NCBI GenBank assembly: GCA_031281275.1
Contig: JAITFP010000043.1
Coordinates: 1-64,000, forward strand
Reading direction: 5' to 3'
Source of the DNA: Candidatus Fibrimonadaceae bacterium
GTDB lineage: Bacteria; Fibrobacterota; Fibrobacteria; Fibrobacterales; Fibrobacteraceae
DNA: 64,000 nt
This document shows positions 1-9,729 of this stretch, piece after piece. The notes under the pieces are model-generated. The model was not told the DNA's origin. It was given only the letters and a program-made list of their open reading frames with translations, and ran no database searches. Numbering within the stretch: position 1 is the first letter of the stretch; every line of letters starts with the position of its first letter. Both the position numbers and the translations under genes were made by a program.

Positions 1-145
1 AAACCGTCACTTCGCCATCTATAAGAAGACATCTTTCCTCGCTATCGTAATGCCAGTCAAATTCCGAAACCTCACATTCCCATATAGGCTTTGACTCCAT
101 TTCGTTCTTCTCAGCCTCGCCTGCTTTTTTTACTGTTATGTTCAT
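1..145 (-). CDS. Cupin-domain protein (DUF861/EutQ-like), partial, runs off left edge
   Basis: Not in ORF track. Reverse strand from ATG at 145..143 reads MNITVKKAGEAEKNEMESKPIWECEVSEFDWHYDSEERCLLIDGEVTV with GCAGGAGGC upstream; W-E-EFDW-Y---E---L-GEVTV resembles Cupin_3. Confidence 0.7.
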   Translation of the reverse strand, partial: MNITVKKAGEAEKNEMESKPIWECEVSEFDWHYDSEERCLLIDGEVTV

Positions 146-203
146 TTTGCCTCCTGCTTTTTGGCATAGGGTGGTAATATAGAAAATTCTAGCTTACTTT
201 CCC

Positions 204-938
204 TCACAACCCGTTAACAACCTCTTTATCCAACCTATTCTTCCGTTGTTTCCAATCTGGCATTTGAATGGTGAGAAAATTGTAAAAATCAGTATTGTGT
301 TTGTCATATAACAAGTGGGTTAATTCGTGCAGAACAACATATTGGATGCATAGTTTATCGGCTTTGAGCAAATATTCATTTAACACTATTTTATTTCGCT
401 CTTTTATGCAACTGCCCCATAAAGTGCCCATTTTGCGAATTTGCAATAAAGGAAACGGAATGGAATATTTTTTAAAAATTCTGTTATATAAAAATGTTAA
501 TTCTTCTAAGAAAATGTTATAGGCCTGTTTTCGCCACCAAGATAGGAATAATTTTTCAAGACTTTCGGAATTATTTTTCTCCGTTAAATAAACATTTACG
601 ATTTTTCCATCTACGATAATTCTTGCCTTACTGGTATCGGATTTCTTTTGTAGTATTCGTACGTCCTTGCCTAAATATTGCGTTGAAGAACCATTTTTTA
701 AGCTATGCAAACTGTTATAACCATTAGCTGCTTTATATTTCGTAATCTGTTTGTCAATCCAGTCTTTATGTTTTTCTAAAAAAATTATTATCCATTCATC
801 TGGTACTTTGAGGGGTAAGTTTAGAAAGACCGATAAATTTTTATATACTTTCAAATGTACATTTCTTATCTTTTTATGCCGAATTTCAATACGAACTTTG
901 CCGTTGATTGCACCCAAATCTAAAATATAATTTTCCAT
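204..938 (-). CDS. YgjP/SprT-like (DUF45) zinc metallopeptidase
   Basis: LHELTHLLYDKHNTDFYNFL (HExxH) and GTLWGSC motif; last gene of the R-M operon, where this family often lies. Confidence 0.85.
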   Translation of the reverse strand: MENYILDLGAINGKVRIEIRHKKIRNVHLKVYKNLSVFLNLPLKVPDEWIIIFLEKHKDWIDKQITKYKAANGYNSLHSLKNGSSTQYLGKDVRILQKKSDTSKARIIVDGKIVNVYLTEKNNSESLEKLFLSWWRKQAYNIFLEELTFLYNRIFKKYSIPFPLLQIRKMGTLWGSCIKERNKIVLNEYLLKADKLCIQYVVLHELTHLLYDKHNTDFYNFLTIQMPDWKQRKNRLDKEVVNGL

Positions 939-3900
939 TAAAATCTCACAATAGCTATATTCATAATTTCATCAATAATCAAATCTATAATTTGAACAAT
1001 ATCGCTGTTATTTGTATCAAGCCCGATTTTTTCAAATAATTCAAATAAATAATCGTCTAATGCTTTATGAATTTGTTTGTGTACTGTAGAATTGTTTTTC
1101 CAATCGCGTTTTGTGTTGTCTATTATCACTTGTTTAATATCTTTTGCAACCGAACCTATTAATTCTTTATAAGAGGTATCCAATTTCGTAATATTTTGCA
1201 AGTTTTTGTAAACAGCTCCGTAAAAGGATTTTGCTTCACTGTCGTTTGCTATAAAAGCCGGGTAATCGTGCGAAGTTAAACCTTGATTAAAATCATCGTA
1301 GATACGATTTATGTTGGCTAGGTATTTATCCGTATCTCGCAATAATTCATATTCAGCCAAAGTTTTACGGATTTTTGCCGAAAATTCTTCATACATTAAT
1401 GGGTCTTCATATCTCACTTGTCTCAATCTTGATTCTATTCTAGTTCTAATTGCATCTGCACGGGCATCGTTTGTTTCCAATTTCTCAAATATTTCTTGCA
1501 TAGCTTTTTTATCGCCTATTTGAATAGGTTTAACTGTTATTTTTATTTCATCGCCTTTTATAAAGGTATTCAAAAGATTGCGAATTCCATTCTCATATTT
1601 TGATAAATCCTCCGCATTGTCATTATATCGCATTATAACTGAATCTTTCAATTTTCTAAAAAACAAATAATCATTGTTATATATCTCGATTTGTTTTAAT
1701 CCTACCGCAATAAAAATCGCTCTGTTTGTGTGAGCTAAATTTAATGCTATTGCAAATTTTTTTAAAGCCTCGTAGAATTCTTTTCTGCGTTTGTCGCCAA
1801 AATCGTCATTTTTCAAATAAACTTGCCAAATATTGCTATCTTTTTGATTTTTATTTTCTAAGGCTTCAAAAATTGCCCATAATTTTTCGTGTGCATTTTT
1901 TAGTTTATTTTTCTCATCAATAGGACCAAAAATCGCTTGCTCCAAATCTTTTTTGTCAAATAGGTTAAAACCGGATTCTGCATCGTCATACATTTCCATT
2001 GCAGCATTCAATTTTGAAAAAATGCCGTAGTAATCGACAATTAATCCCACTTCCTTTCCTGGATGTACGCGATTAACTCGAGCGATTGCTTGTAATAAAG
2101 AATGCTCTTTAACTGATTTGTCTAAATACAATACTCCTGCAACAGGAGCGTCAAAACCTGTGAGCAATTTATCTTTTACTATTAAAATATCTAAGTCATC
2201 TTCTGGATTTTTGAACCTGTCGCAAACAGAGGTTTCGTATTTTTCATCGTTATCTCTAAACCTGAGATATACAACTTTTTTGTGATAATCATTTATTTTT
2301 TCCAATGCCGTATTGCTTATATCATCGCCTTCACCTTCGTTTTTATTATCAAATGTTATAACAACGGCAGGATGTATATCCTTGAAAGTATTGGTTAAAA
2401 TATTGTACATATCCACTGCCGCTGCACGAGAAGAGCAGACAATCATTGCTTTTAAACCTTTGGGTTTGCAATAGTTGATAAAATGGTCGTGAATATCAAA
2501 TGCAAGTAGATTCAGTCGGCTGCTTGTTCCTGCGAGTTGCTTGTATTTGCTAAATTTTTCTTTTAACTCTTTTTTTTGCTCAGGCAAAAGTTCTTTTGTT
2601 AAACTCTCAAAATAATCGTCTATTATATTTTTAGGATTGTCTAAACACACCTTTCGCCCTTCATAAACAAGCGGGACAATAGATTTATCTTCAATAGCTC
2701 GTTTCATTGTGTAATTATGTATTGCCTGACCAAAATTTTTATAGGTATTTTTATCTTTTCTTGCAATTAATGGTGTGCCTGTAAACGCTATAAACGCCGA
2801 TGACGGCAGTATTTCAAGCATATAATTATACATTGAGCTATATTGTGAGCGGTGTGCCTCATCTATCAAAACATAAAAATTTTCGCTATCTTTGCAAACA
2901 TACCCATCTTTTGCTATTTTGCCAAACTTATTTACGAGCGTGGTTATGGTATGCTTGCCTTTGTCTTCCAATAAGAATTCAAGTGCATTAGCTGTTTTTG
3001 CTCGTGCTGGTTCCATATCTGTATGTTTAAAGTTGTCGCGAATTTGTTTGTCAAGGTTAATCCTATCGGTTACAATTAAAAAACGAGGATTCTCAATTAA
3101 TTTCATCATTTTCAACTTTTTAACCAACATCACCATAGTTAAGGATTTTCCGCTACCTTGCGTATGCCAAATAACTCCGTTTCTGTTATCCGCTCCGTCT
3201 TTACCGCTAATGCGTTCTATTGTTTTATTCACAGCAAAATATTGCTGTGGGCGGCAAATCTTTTTTATGTTAGCATCATATAGAATAAAATTTTGAATTA
3301 AATCCAATAACCTTTTTTTGTCAAGCATAGAGATAATTGTTCTATCTTGCGTTGTTTTTTGCAAATCAAGTGTTGTTTCGTCTTCTTTCCATTCTGCAAA
3401 ATATTCCTGTGTTGTTCCTGCCGTTCCATACATAACCTTGTTTGGATTTACAGCCATAACAATTTGCGTGAATTTAAATAGCTGTTGAATATATTCAGGT
3501 CTCATATTGCGACAATGCTGTTTTACGCCTTCCAAAACATCTACGCTTGATTTTTTACATTCTATTACTACCAAAGGCAAACCATTTACCATTACAATTA
3601 TATCGGGGCGTGCATATTCTCCGTTTGAGCGTTCTACGCTGAACTCTTCGGTGACTTGCCAAATATTGTTTTCTGGATTTTGAAAGTCAATGTAATATAA
3701 GTCATAAGATTGCTTGCAGGGAGTTCCGCCATCTATAGGTATGTTTTGTTCTAGGCTTATACCATTTGTTAGGTTATTGTAAATTTCTTTGCTTGCAGTC
3801 ATTAATCCTTGCAGCAATGAGGCATCTATTTCTTTGATTGCTTTTGCAATTGAGTCTGCGGAAAAAGAATATTTTTGTTCATTGAAAATATAAACTTGTT

Positions 3901-4075
3901 TGCGTAGATATTTTGCAAGTTCGTCTTCAAAAATAACCTTAGACAACTGCCCTCGTTTTTTCTCCGCTTCGCTACGGCTTACATATTCGTAGCCCATTTT
4001 TTCGAGAAGCTGTATAATCTTGTCTTGGCTTTCCTTTCTTTCGTTGAAAATTGTATGGTCTAGGCGGATTGGCAT
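938..4075 (-). CDS. hsdR: Type I restriction enzyme HsdR (DEAD/SNF2-like helicase-nuclease)
   Basis: GVIWHTQGSGKSLTMV, DEAHRSQ, TGTPL, VIECKK nuclease motif; start placed at MPIRLDHTIF (4075), giving a 1-nt gap to the upstream gene rather than the longer ORF to 4210. Confidence 0.93.
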   Translation of the reverse strand: MPIRLDHTIFNERKESQDKIIQLLEKMGYEYVSRSEAEKKRGQLSKVIFEDELAKYLRKQVYIFNEQKYSFSADSIAKAIKEIDASLLQGLMTASKEIYNNLTNGISLEQNIPIDGGTPCKQSYDLYYIDFQNPENNIWQVTEEFSVERSNGEYARPDIIVMVNGLPLVVIECKKSSVDVLEGVKQHCRNMRPEYIQQLFKFTQIVMAVNPNKVMYGTAGTTQEYFAEWKEDETTLDLQKTTQDRTIISMLDKKRLLDLIQNFILYDANIKKICRPQQYFAVNKTIERISGKDGADNRNGVIWHTQGSGKSLTMVMLVKKLKMMKLIENPRFLIVTDRINLDKQIRDNFKHTDMEPARAKTANALEFLLEDKGKHTITTLVNKFGKIAKDGYVCKDSENFYVLIDEAHRSQYSSMYNYMLEILPSSAFIAFTGTPLIARKDKNTYKNFGQAIHNYTMKRAIEDKSIVPLVYEGRKVCLDNPKNIIDDYFESLTKELLPEQKKELKEKFSKYKQLAGTSSRLNLLAFDIHDHFINYCKPKGLKAMIVCSSRAAAVDMYNILTNTFKDIHPAVVITFDNKNEGEGDDISNTALEKINDYHKKVVYLRFRDNDEKYETSVCDRFKNPEDDLDILIVKDKLLTGFDAPVAGVLYLDKSVKEHSLLQAIARVNRVHPGKEVGLIVDYYGIFSKLNAAMEMYDDAESGFNLFDKKDLEQAIFGPIDEKNKLKNAHEKLWAIFEALENKNQKDSNIWQVYLKNDDFGDKRRKEFYEALKKFAIALNLAHTNRAIFIAVGLKQIEIYNNDYLFFRKLKDSVIMRYNDNAEDLSKYENGIRNLLNTFIKGDEIKITVKPIQIGDKKAMQEIFEKLETNDARADAIRTRIESRLRQVRYEDPLMYEEFSAKIRKTLAEYELLRDTDKYLANINRIYDDFNQGLTSHDYPAFIANDSEAKSFYGAVYKNLQNITKLDTSYKELIGSVAKDIKQVIIDNTKRDWKNNSTVHKQIHKALDDYLFELFEKIGLDTNNSDIVQIIDLIIDEIMNIAIVRF

Positions 4076-4076
4076 A

Positions 4077-4622
4077 TTAAACACAATATTTTGAAACAAA
4101 TTCAGTTTTTGAATAGGTAAAAACATCTTTGAAGTACAATTTTTTGAAACGATTAAGTCCAAAACGAATCTCACGCTCCTTAGCCGAGCTGAATAAATGT
4201 TTAGATACATTTTTTACATCGGTATTTTTAGGTTGTTCTTGTTTACGGACATCTTCGTTATAAACAAGTATAAAATACATATTACCTTCCATAAAATTAG
4301 TTTTAGGAAATTTTCTAGAAAGTAGCAATAGGCTTTCAAGTATTTTTATCTTTATGTCGTTATTTTTAAAATCACCATTTTTGAACTCAATCATAAAAAA
4401 TTCCTTCTGTGAAGTAGTCATATATATGGCATCGCAAGATTTACAGAAGCCCTTTTCGTCCGTTATTAATAACGTTTTCATAAAATCAACCTTGAATTGG
4501 TCAAAATAAACAACTTCTTTTTGGCATGAAGTCATATATTCTGATTTTTCTCTATCCAATGAAGTTTTTTCAAACGTACTAGGAAATTTTTCTAACATAT
4601 CATTGTATATATCTTCGGTCAT
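4077..4622 (-). CDS. Uncharacterised protein with PD-(D/E)XK-like D...ExK signature; partner of the upstream ATPase
   Basis: CDAIYMTTSQKEFFMIEFKNGDF; 2-nt gap to ATPase gene and 1-nt gap to hsdR. Confidence 0.5.
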   Translation of the reverse strand: MTEDIYNDMLEKFPSTFEKTSLDREKSEYMTSCQKEVVYFDQFKVDFMKTLLITDEKGFCKSCDAIYMTTSQKEFFMIEFKNGDFKNNDIKIKILESLLLLSRKFPKTNFMEGNMYFILVYNEDVRKQEQPKNTDVKNVSKHLFSSAKEREIRFGLNRFKKLYFKDVFTYSKTEFVSKYCV

Positions 4623-4624
4623 TT

Positions 4625-5893
4625 CTAATCCTCATACGCTATATCTTCAAGTTTTTGAAAAGGCATTGCTAATTGTTTATAAATTAAATCCAAATTATCT
4701 TTAACGTCTTGTATACTAGATACATCCTCATTATTTTTAGCCAAATAAAAATTCATTTTTTCTTCCTTAATATTATGTTTATTTCCATAAATTTCAAGTG
4801 CATTAAGAAAATAAGGGCTATGGGTGGTAAGAAGTATAGTTAGGTCTAATTCTTTTTGCAGTAGAATAAGAATTTCTGCGAATTGCAATTGCCATTCGGG
4901 ATGAAGATGAATTTCTGGTTCGTCAAGAATTAAAATATCACGTTCTTTTATTTCACCCAATTCTAGAAGCCGTTTAATCACAAGAAAAGTTTTTATTCCT
5001 GTAGAAACGTTATAAATAGGAATCGGTTTTTCTAGACCATTTTCTATAAACATTAATTTTCCCTTATCTTTCTTGAATTCGCCTTTAATAACCGAGTGAA
5101 TGTTCGACAATATATTTGTGATTTTCTGTTTAGTAAGAACTTCGTCAATTATAGTCTTATCTGAAGATTCTTTTTTAAGACGGTAACGAAGATTTTCCCG
5201 ATGTTTTGTTGGAGGACTGGAATTCATGAAAAAAGGGATAAATCCCTTGAGACGAATTTCATCCATTACAAATGGCGTATCTATGTATATGGCATTGTGA
5301 CGGATTCCAATTTCATCGCTAAATTTACTACATTCATTATTTTCAATGGTAATACTTGTCTTCTTTTTCTGAATATTAAGCATGACATATCCAGTTGATT
5401 GAGGTTTATTAACATGGTTGATAACTTCATCAAATTCTCCTTTAATATAACGATTGATTATTGTTTTTTGTATTTCATTATCACTAATTTCAATTGAACG
5501 CTTAACATTCTTAATTAAATCGTTAATATTAGTATCGTCTTCTTCGGATGCCAAAAGAGATTGCTCTGATAAAGCACCGATAATGATTTTTCGAATATTA
5601 TTTTCAACAGATTCTTCTTCGCTTGTATTTTCAATTTCATTAATAATTTTTTTACTCAAATCATTTACAACATTTGGATTACAATCAGTTGAATTAAAAA
5701 TGATACGACAAATGTTGTCAAGCCTGGCATTGCGAATAGTCTCTTTTTTATTGCCAAAAGCATTAAACATACAATATAAGATTTTCCCATAGGTACTCTT
5801 GCCTGTGCCATTTGCTCCAGCAATGACAGTTATACCATTCATATGAATGATTGAATCTTGAATTTTTCCAATACCATTTATTTCCAAAAACAT
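4625..5893 (-). CDS. AAA_15/21 (OLD/ABC-like) family ATPase
   Basis: Walker A GANGTGKST, Walker B DILILDEPEIHLHPEWQ, H-loop LLTTHSPYFLNALE. Confidence 0.88.
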   Translation of the reverse strand: MFLEINGIGKIQDSIIHMNGITVIAGANGTGKSTYGKILYCMFNAFGNKKETIRNARLDNICRIIFNSTDCNPNVVNDLSKKIINEIENTSEEESVENNIRKIIIGALSEQSLLASEEDDTNINDLIKNVKRSIEISDNEIQKTIINRYIKGEFDEVINHVNKPQSTGYVMLNIQKKKTSITIENNECSKFSDEIGIRHNAIYIDTPFVMDEIRLKGFIPFFMNSSPPTKHRENLRYRLKKESSDKTIIDEVLTKQKITNILSNIHSVIKGEFKKDKGKLMFIENGLEKPIPIYNVSTGIKTFLVIKRLLELGEIKERDILILDEPEIHLHPEWQLQFAEILILLQKELDLTILLTTHSPYFLNALEIYGNKHNIKEEKMNFYLAKNNEDVSSIQDVKDNLDLIYKQLAMPFQKLEDIAYED

Positions 5894-5999
5894 TATCTAA
5901 CCTCGTGTGAAAGCCTATATGCCCCAATAAATATATAAAATATGAAATAGGACGAAATAACCCTGCCCTTCAGGCCTCCTGCGTTTTGCCAAAAACTCC

Positions 6000-7253
6000 T
6001 CATACCCGCACCGTTCCTGTTAAAAGTAGTTGCATAAGAGCTTTGCGTTGTTTTTTGAAAAGTTCAAGTTTTTGAAAGTGCAAATGCGTTTCTATATCTA
6101 GCTTATTCAATATATTGGCAATCTTTTTTTGTTCTTCTTGTGCAAAATTAAAATAAGGTAAATTTAATGACGAATATTCCTCGGCATTTATTCCTGGTTG
6201 TCCGCTACGAGCACAATTTATCTCTACCCATTTCCAATATTCTTTTGAGTTACAACAATATGAAATAAAACGAGAATCTGCCTTTTTTGGATCAATAGAA
6301 AATTTAATTAAAAAACCTGCAAAAGCAAGTTCGCCATCTGCTTCATTATATAAATATGATTTCCCAACCGAAGCACCTGTTCTAGCAAATACAATATCAT
6401 TCCGTTTCAATATATATACATCATCTTCACAATAAACGTGTGCTCCTTGATATACGTAATTTCCGTTGTCATTTATATCTGTTATTCGCAAATATCTTGG
6501 CAAAGTAATATCGTCGGTAGCAGCTTCATTCAACCCGTACAATGGTTTTGCCGAACATAAATCAATTAAGCGTATTTTAGTACTATTTGTTTTTTTCCAA
6601 TCTTTTTTTGGCATCAATAATTTTTTCATCAATCCTTTTTTCTGTATTTCAAGTTTTTCAATCAATCGTTCTTGCAACTCAATCGCCTCGTCCCATTTTG
6701 CTAGGATTTTGGCGATTTTTTGCTGTTCTTTTATATCACTAGGAAAAGAAACAACTATATTTTTTATACTATTTCTATTAACGCCATAAACCTTAAAACC
6801 AACAGACAAACGTTCAAATTGTTTTTGAACGTCTTGGGTTTGCGTGAAATATTTTTTATACCATTTACATAATGAATTATCAAGCGGTCTTGCTATAAAT
6901 GTATGAAGCCCAGCGATAAATGGCTTATTATCGGGATTATCAATTACAACACAACGAGAAGTTCCTGTTAAATCTTCGGAGGCATCAAGAAAAATAACAT
7001 CGCCATCTTTCATTAAAAAATCTTCATTACCATTTATTTTAATATCGTATTTAGGTAAAGCAGTATAATCATCATAAGATACAGATGAAAAAGTTCCTTT
7101 GTGCATATCGCCATAGTGCAGATAAGGAATACCTTTGTTGCCTAGTTGTTCGCGGGAAATGCCTAGTCCGCCGTGAAAGGAGAAAAGATTGTCTAAACAT
7201 TTCTTTTCCCAATTTTTCGAAAGATTATTTTTATTTGTTTTATTAGATGTCAT
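6000..7253 (-). CDS. hsdS: Type I restriction specificity subunit HsdS (two TRDs)
   Basis: Two TRD halves each ending in central conserved EQQKIAKILAKWDEAIELQERLIEKLEIQKKGLMKKLL / EQKKIANILNKLD...LFKKQRKALMQLLLTG. Confidence 0.92.
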   Translation of the reverse strand: MTSNKTNKNNLSKNWEKKCLDNLFSFHGGLGISREQLGNKGIPYLHYGDMHKGTFSSVSYDDYTALPKYDIKINGNEDFLMKDGDVIFLDASEDLTGTSRCVVIDNPDNKPFIAGLHTFIARPLDNSLCKWYKKYFTQTQDVQKQFERLSVGFKVYGVNRNSIKNIVVSFPSDIKEQQKIAKILAKWDEAIELQERLIEKLEIQKKGLMKKLLMPKKDWKKTNSTKIRLIDLCSAKPLYGLNEAATDDITLPRYLRITDINDNGNYVYQGAHVYCEDDVYILKRNDIVFARTGASVGKSYLYNEADGELAFAGFLIKFSIDPKKADSRFISYCCNSKEYWKWVEINCARSGQPGINAEEYSSLNLPYFNFAQEEQKKIANILNKLDIETHLHFQKLELFKKQRKALMQLLLTGTVRV

Positions 7254-7254
7254 T

Positions 7255-8160
7255 TTATTTTTCCATTGCTTCCTTTTTGGCTATTTTAGCAATTAAATAA
7301 TTTACAAAAGCAGAACACGCAACTAACATATATTTGGCATATTCAAAAGATGGATCTTCTGTACTGAATGCATTTGCGTGCCTAATATCACCTATATCAG
7401 AAGCATAGCCATACATTTTTTCAAAAGCCGCTTTTAAAGCCTTATCAATTATAACTCCATTTTTTTCTAATTGTTTCAATGCTTGACCAAGTGAAAGCTG
7501 CTCATTTACTATAATCTGACATATATTTTCTACCGCAGAAAGACTTTCTTTAATACTATTTGAATAATCTTTTTTATTTCTATCTGCCAATAAATTCAAT
7601 GCTTTTGAAATGTGATTTCTGCATTTTTCATATGGATTTTCTTCTATCGCTTCTTCTATTGCTTTAATTTCATTCTTATCTGTTATAGCAACTATTCTAT
7701 TTTCTACAAATTTATATCCAACAAATTCACATTCAAATGTATGATTAAACATATCTTTATATTCGTTATATATATTATGTGAAGGCATAGACTCATAAAT
7801 TATAGCAAAAGATTCTATTAAATCTAAGACTTTATTATAAGTGTCTTCTTTTATTGTTCTATAAAAATAATTTTCAAATAAAAAATCTGTAGTATATTTT
7901 AAATTTTTACCAACTTGTTCAACATATACATATTCAAGAATAGTCCTACAAATATCTTGTTCAAATTTCATTCTTTCCCAGTTATTTTCAATTGTTTGCG
8001 ACGCACCATAAAAAACATTGGTTAATGTATTACAAAATGTAATACGCGTTCTTTCATCAAAATCCTCAAATTGAATATTTTTATTCTCTTCTTTTATACG
8101 ATTTCTATCAGAAAATCCATTTCTTAATCGTACTTGCGGTAATGGCGATGCAATAATCAT
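7255..8160 (-). CDS. AbiJ-like abortive infection protein (AbiJ_NTD4-like N-terminus plus HEPN-like C-terminus)
   Basis: N-term RNGFSDRNRIKEENKNIQFEDFDERTRITFCN; C-term DYSNSIKESLSAVENICQ...GDIRHAN with R-x-H-like HEPN motif. Confidence 0.6.
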   Translation of the reverse strand: MIIASPLPQVRLRNGFSDRNRIKEENKNIQFEDFDERTRITFCNTLTNVFYGASQTIENNWERMKFEQDICRTILEYVYVEQVGKNLKYTTDFLFENYFYRTIKEDTYNKVLDLIESFAIIYESMPSHNIYNEYKDMFNHTFECEFVGYKFVENRIVAITDKNEIKAIEEAIEENPYEKCRNHISKALNLLADRNKKDYSNSIKESLSAVENICQIIVNEQLSLGQALKQLEKNGVIIDKALKAAFEKMYGYASDIGDIRHANAFSTEDPSFEYAKYMLVACSAFVNYLIAKIAKKEAMEK

Positions 8161-8163
8161 TTC

Positions 8164-9729
8164 TCACCCCAACTCCAATTCCTTCAAATACTTCCCCATC
8201 TCCCTTTCCACCCCAGCAATCTTCCCCTTAATATCAGCAATCTCCGCATTAACAGCCGAAATATCAATCTGTTCCTCTTCCTCAAAAGTATCAACATAGC
8301 GAGGAATATTCAAATTATACTCATTATCTATAATCTCCTGCAACTTGGCAATATGGCTGTATTTTTCCACCTCCGCCTTTTTTTTATTCCCAGATAAATA
8401 TGCACGATAAGTCTCAATAATCTTTTTAATATCCTTGCTACGCAATTTATTCTTCGCCTTATTCTTCTCATAATTATCTTTACCAGAAGCATCTATAAAC
8501 AAAACATCCGTATTTTTCCTGCCTTTTTTAAAAACAATAACACAAGCGGGAATACTCGTTCCATAAAAAAGATTCTCAGGCAAACCAATAACAGCATCAA
8601 CCAAATTTTTCTCAACAATGGCTTCTCGAATACGACCCTCACTTGCACCGCGAAACAAAACGCCGTGCGGAGCTACAGCAGCAACGCGACCGCTTGTGCT
8701 CATACTTGCAATCATATGCAACAAAAACGCCCAATCACCTTTGCTTGCAGGAGGAACACCCAAATCAAAACGATGCCAGCGGTCAAGTGAAGGCTCCATA
8801 GTAAAATCTTTTTTTGAATCAAAAAATTCTCCGCCAGGATTAAAACCAGATGCCCATTTATCTTTGCTGAACGGCATATTGGCAACTATGCAATCAAATT
8901 TCATAAGATTGCCATCTCCGTCCAAATGCTTAGGATTAGCCAGCGTATCGCCTTGTACTAATTTTGCATCTGTAATGTTGTGCAGAAACATATTCATACG
9001 AGCTAATGAAATTGTGGAAGTGCCAACTTCCTGCCCGTAAATCGCCACCTTATTAATGCCGCCTTTCTTAGCCGTGCGAATGAGCAACGAAGCTGAACCG
9101 CAAGTTGGGTCATAAACACGCTCATTGGGCTTAGGTTCTACAATTTGAGCCAGAACTTCGGAAATTTCTTGCGGCGTAAAGAAAGTACCTGCCTTTTTGC
9201 CAGACATAGTTGCAAACTCACCAATCATATATTCATAAGCATCGCCTATAACATCGGCAGGGATTTGCTCTTGATTTGTTTCTATCTGTTTTGGGCGTAA
9301 GTCTAAATCTGCGAAATCATTTAGCAAATTTCTCAGAATTGGATTTTTTTGTTCTTTTCCGCCAAGATTCCCGTGGCTGTTAAAATCTATGGTACGGAAT
9401 AGCCCAGATAAAATAGGATTTGAGCTTTCTATTCCTGTCAGTGCTTCGTTTATTTTCCCACCTATATCAACCGCGTTTTTGTGTTTTAACAGATAATCAA
9501 AAGTACATTCCTCTTTCAATACAAATGGCAACTGACTTTTCTGGCGTTCAAGCCTTATGCCGTTGTATTGTTTTGATAACTCTTTCACATTTTCTTTGTA
9601 TGTATCTGATAAATACTTCACAAACAGCATAGAAAGCACGTAGTCTTTGTAGTTTGCCGCATCTATGGTGTCTCTGAAAGTATCGGCTCCAGCCCACAAT
9701 GCTTTTTTTATGTCATCAAAAGAGGTCAT
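8164..9729 (-). CDS. hsdM: Type I DNA methyltransferase HsdM
   Basis: DPTCGSASLLIRTAKK (motif I), ANMPFSKDKW (motif IV variant), GTFFTPQEISEVLAQ. Confidence 0.95.
   Translation of the reverse strand: MTSFDDIKKALWAGADTFRDTIDAANYKDYVLSMLFVKYLSDTYKENVKELSKQYNGIRLERQKSQLPFVLKEECTFDYLLKHKNAVDIGGKINEALTGIESSNPILSGLFRTIDFNSHGNLGGKEQKNPILRNLLNDFADLDLRPKQIETNQEQIPADVIGDAYEYMIGEFATMSGKKAGTFFTPQEISEVLAQIVEPKPNERVYDPTCGSASLLIRTAKKGGINKVAIYGQEVGTSTISLARMNMFLHNITDAKLVQGDTLANPKHLDGDGNLMKFDCIVANMPFSKDKWASGFNPGGEFFDSKKDFTMEPSLDRWHRFDLGVPPASKGDWAFLLHMIASMSTSGRVAAVAPHGVLFRGASEGRIREAIVEKNLVDAVIGLPENLFYGTSIPACVIVFKKGRKNTDVLFIDASGKDNYEKNKAKNKLRSKDIKKIIETYRAYLSGNKKKAEVEKYSHIAKLQEIIDNEYNLNIPRYVDTFEEEEQIDISAVNAEIADIKGKIAGVEREMGKYLKELELG

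Noticed and set aside
938-4210. Extended HsdR N-terminus up to 4210 from the ORF track
   Set aside because: Would overlap the upstream gene by 134 nt; MPIRLDHTIF at 4075 matches a normal HsdR start with 1-nt spacing.
8885-8905. HsdM motif IV NMPF instead of NPPF as an inactivating change
   Set aside because: To my knowledge N-x-P-F variants occur in functional HsdM; not enough to call inactive.
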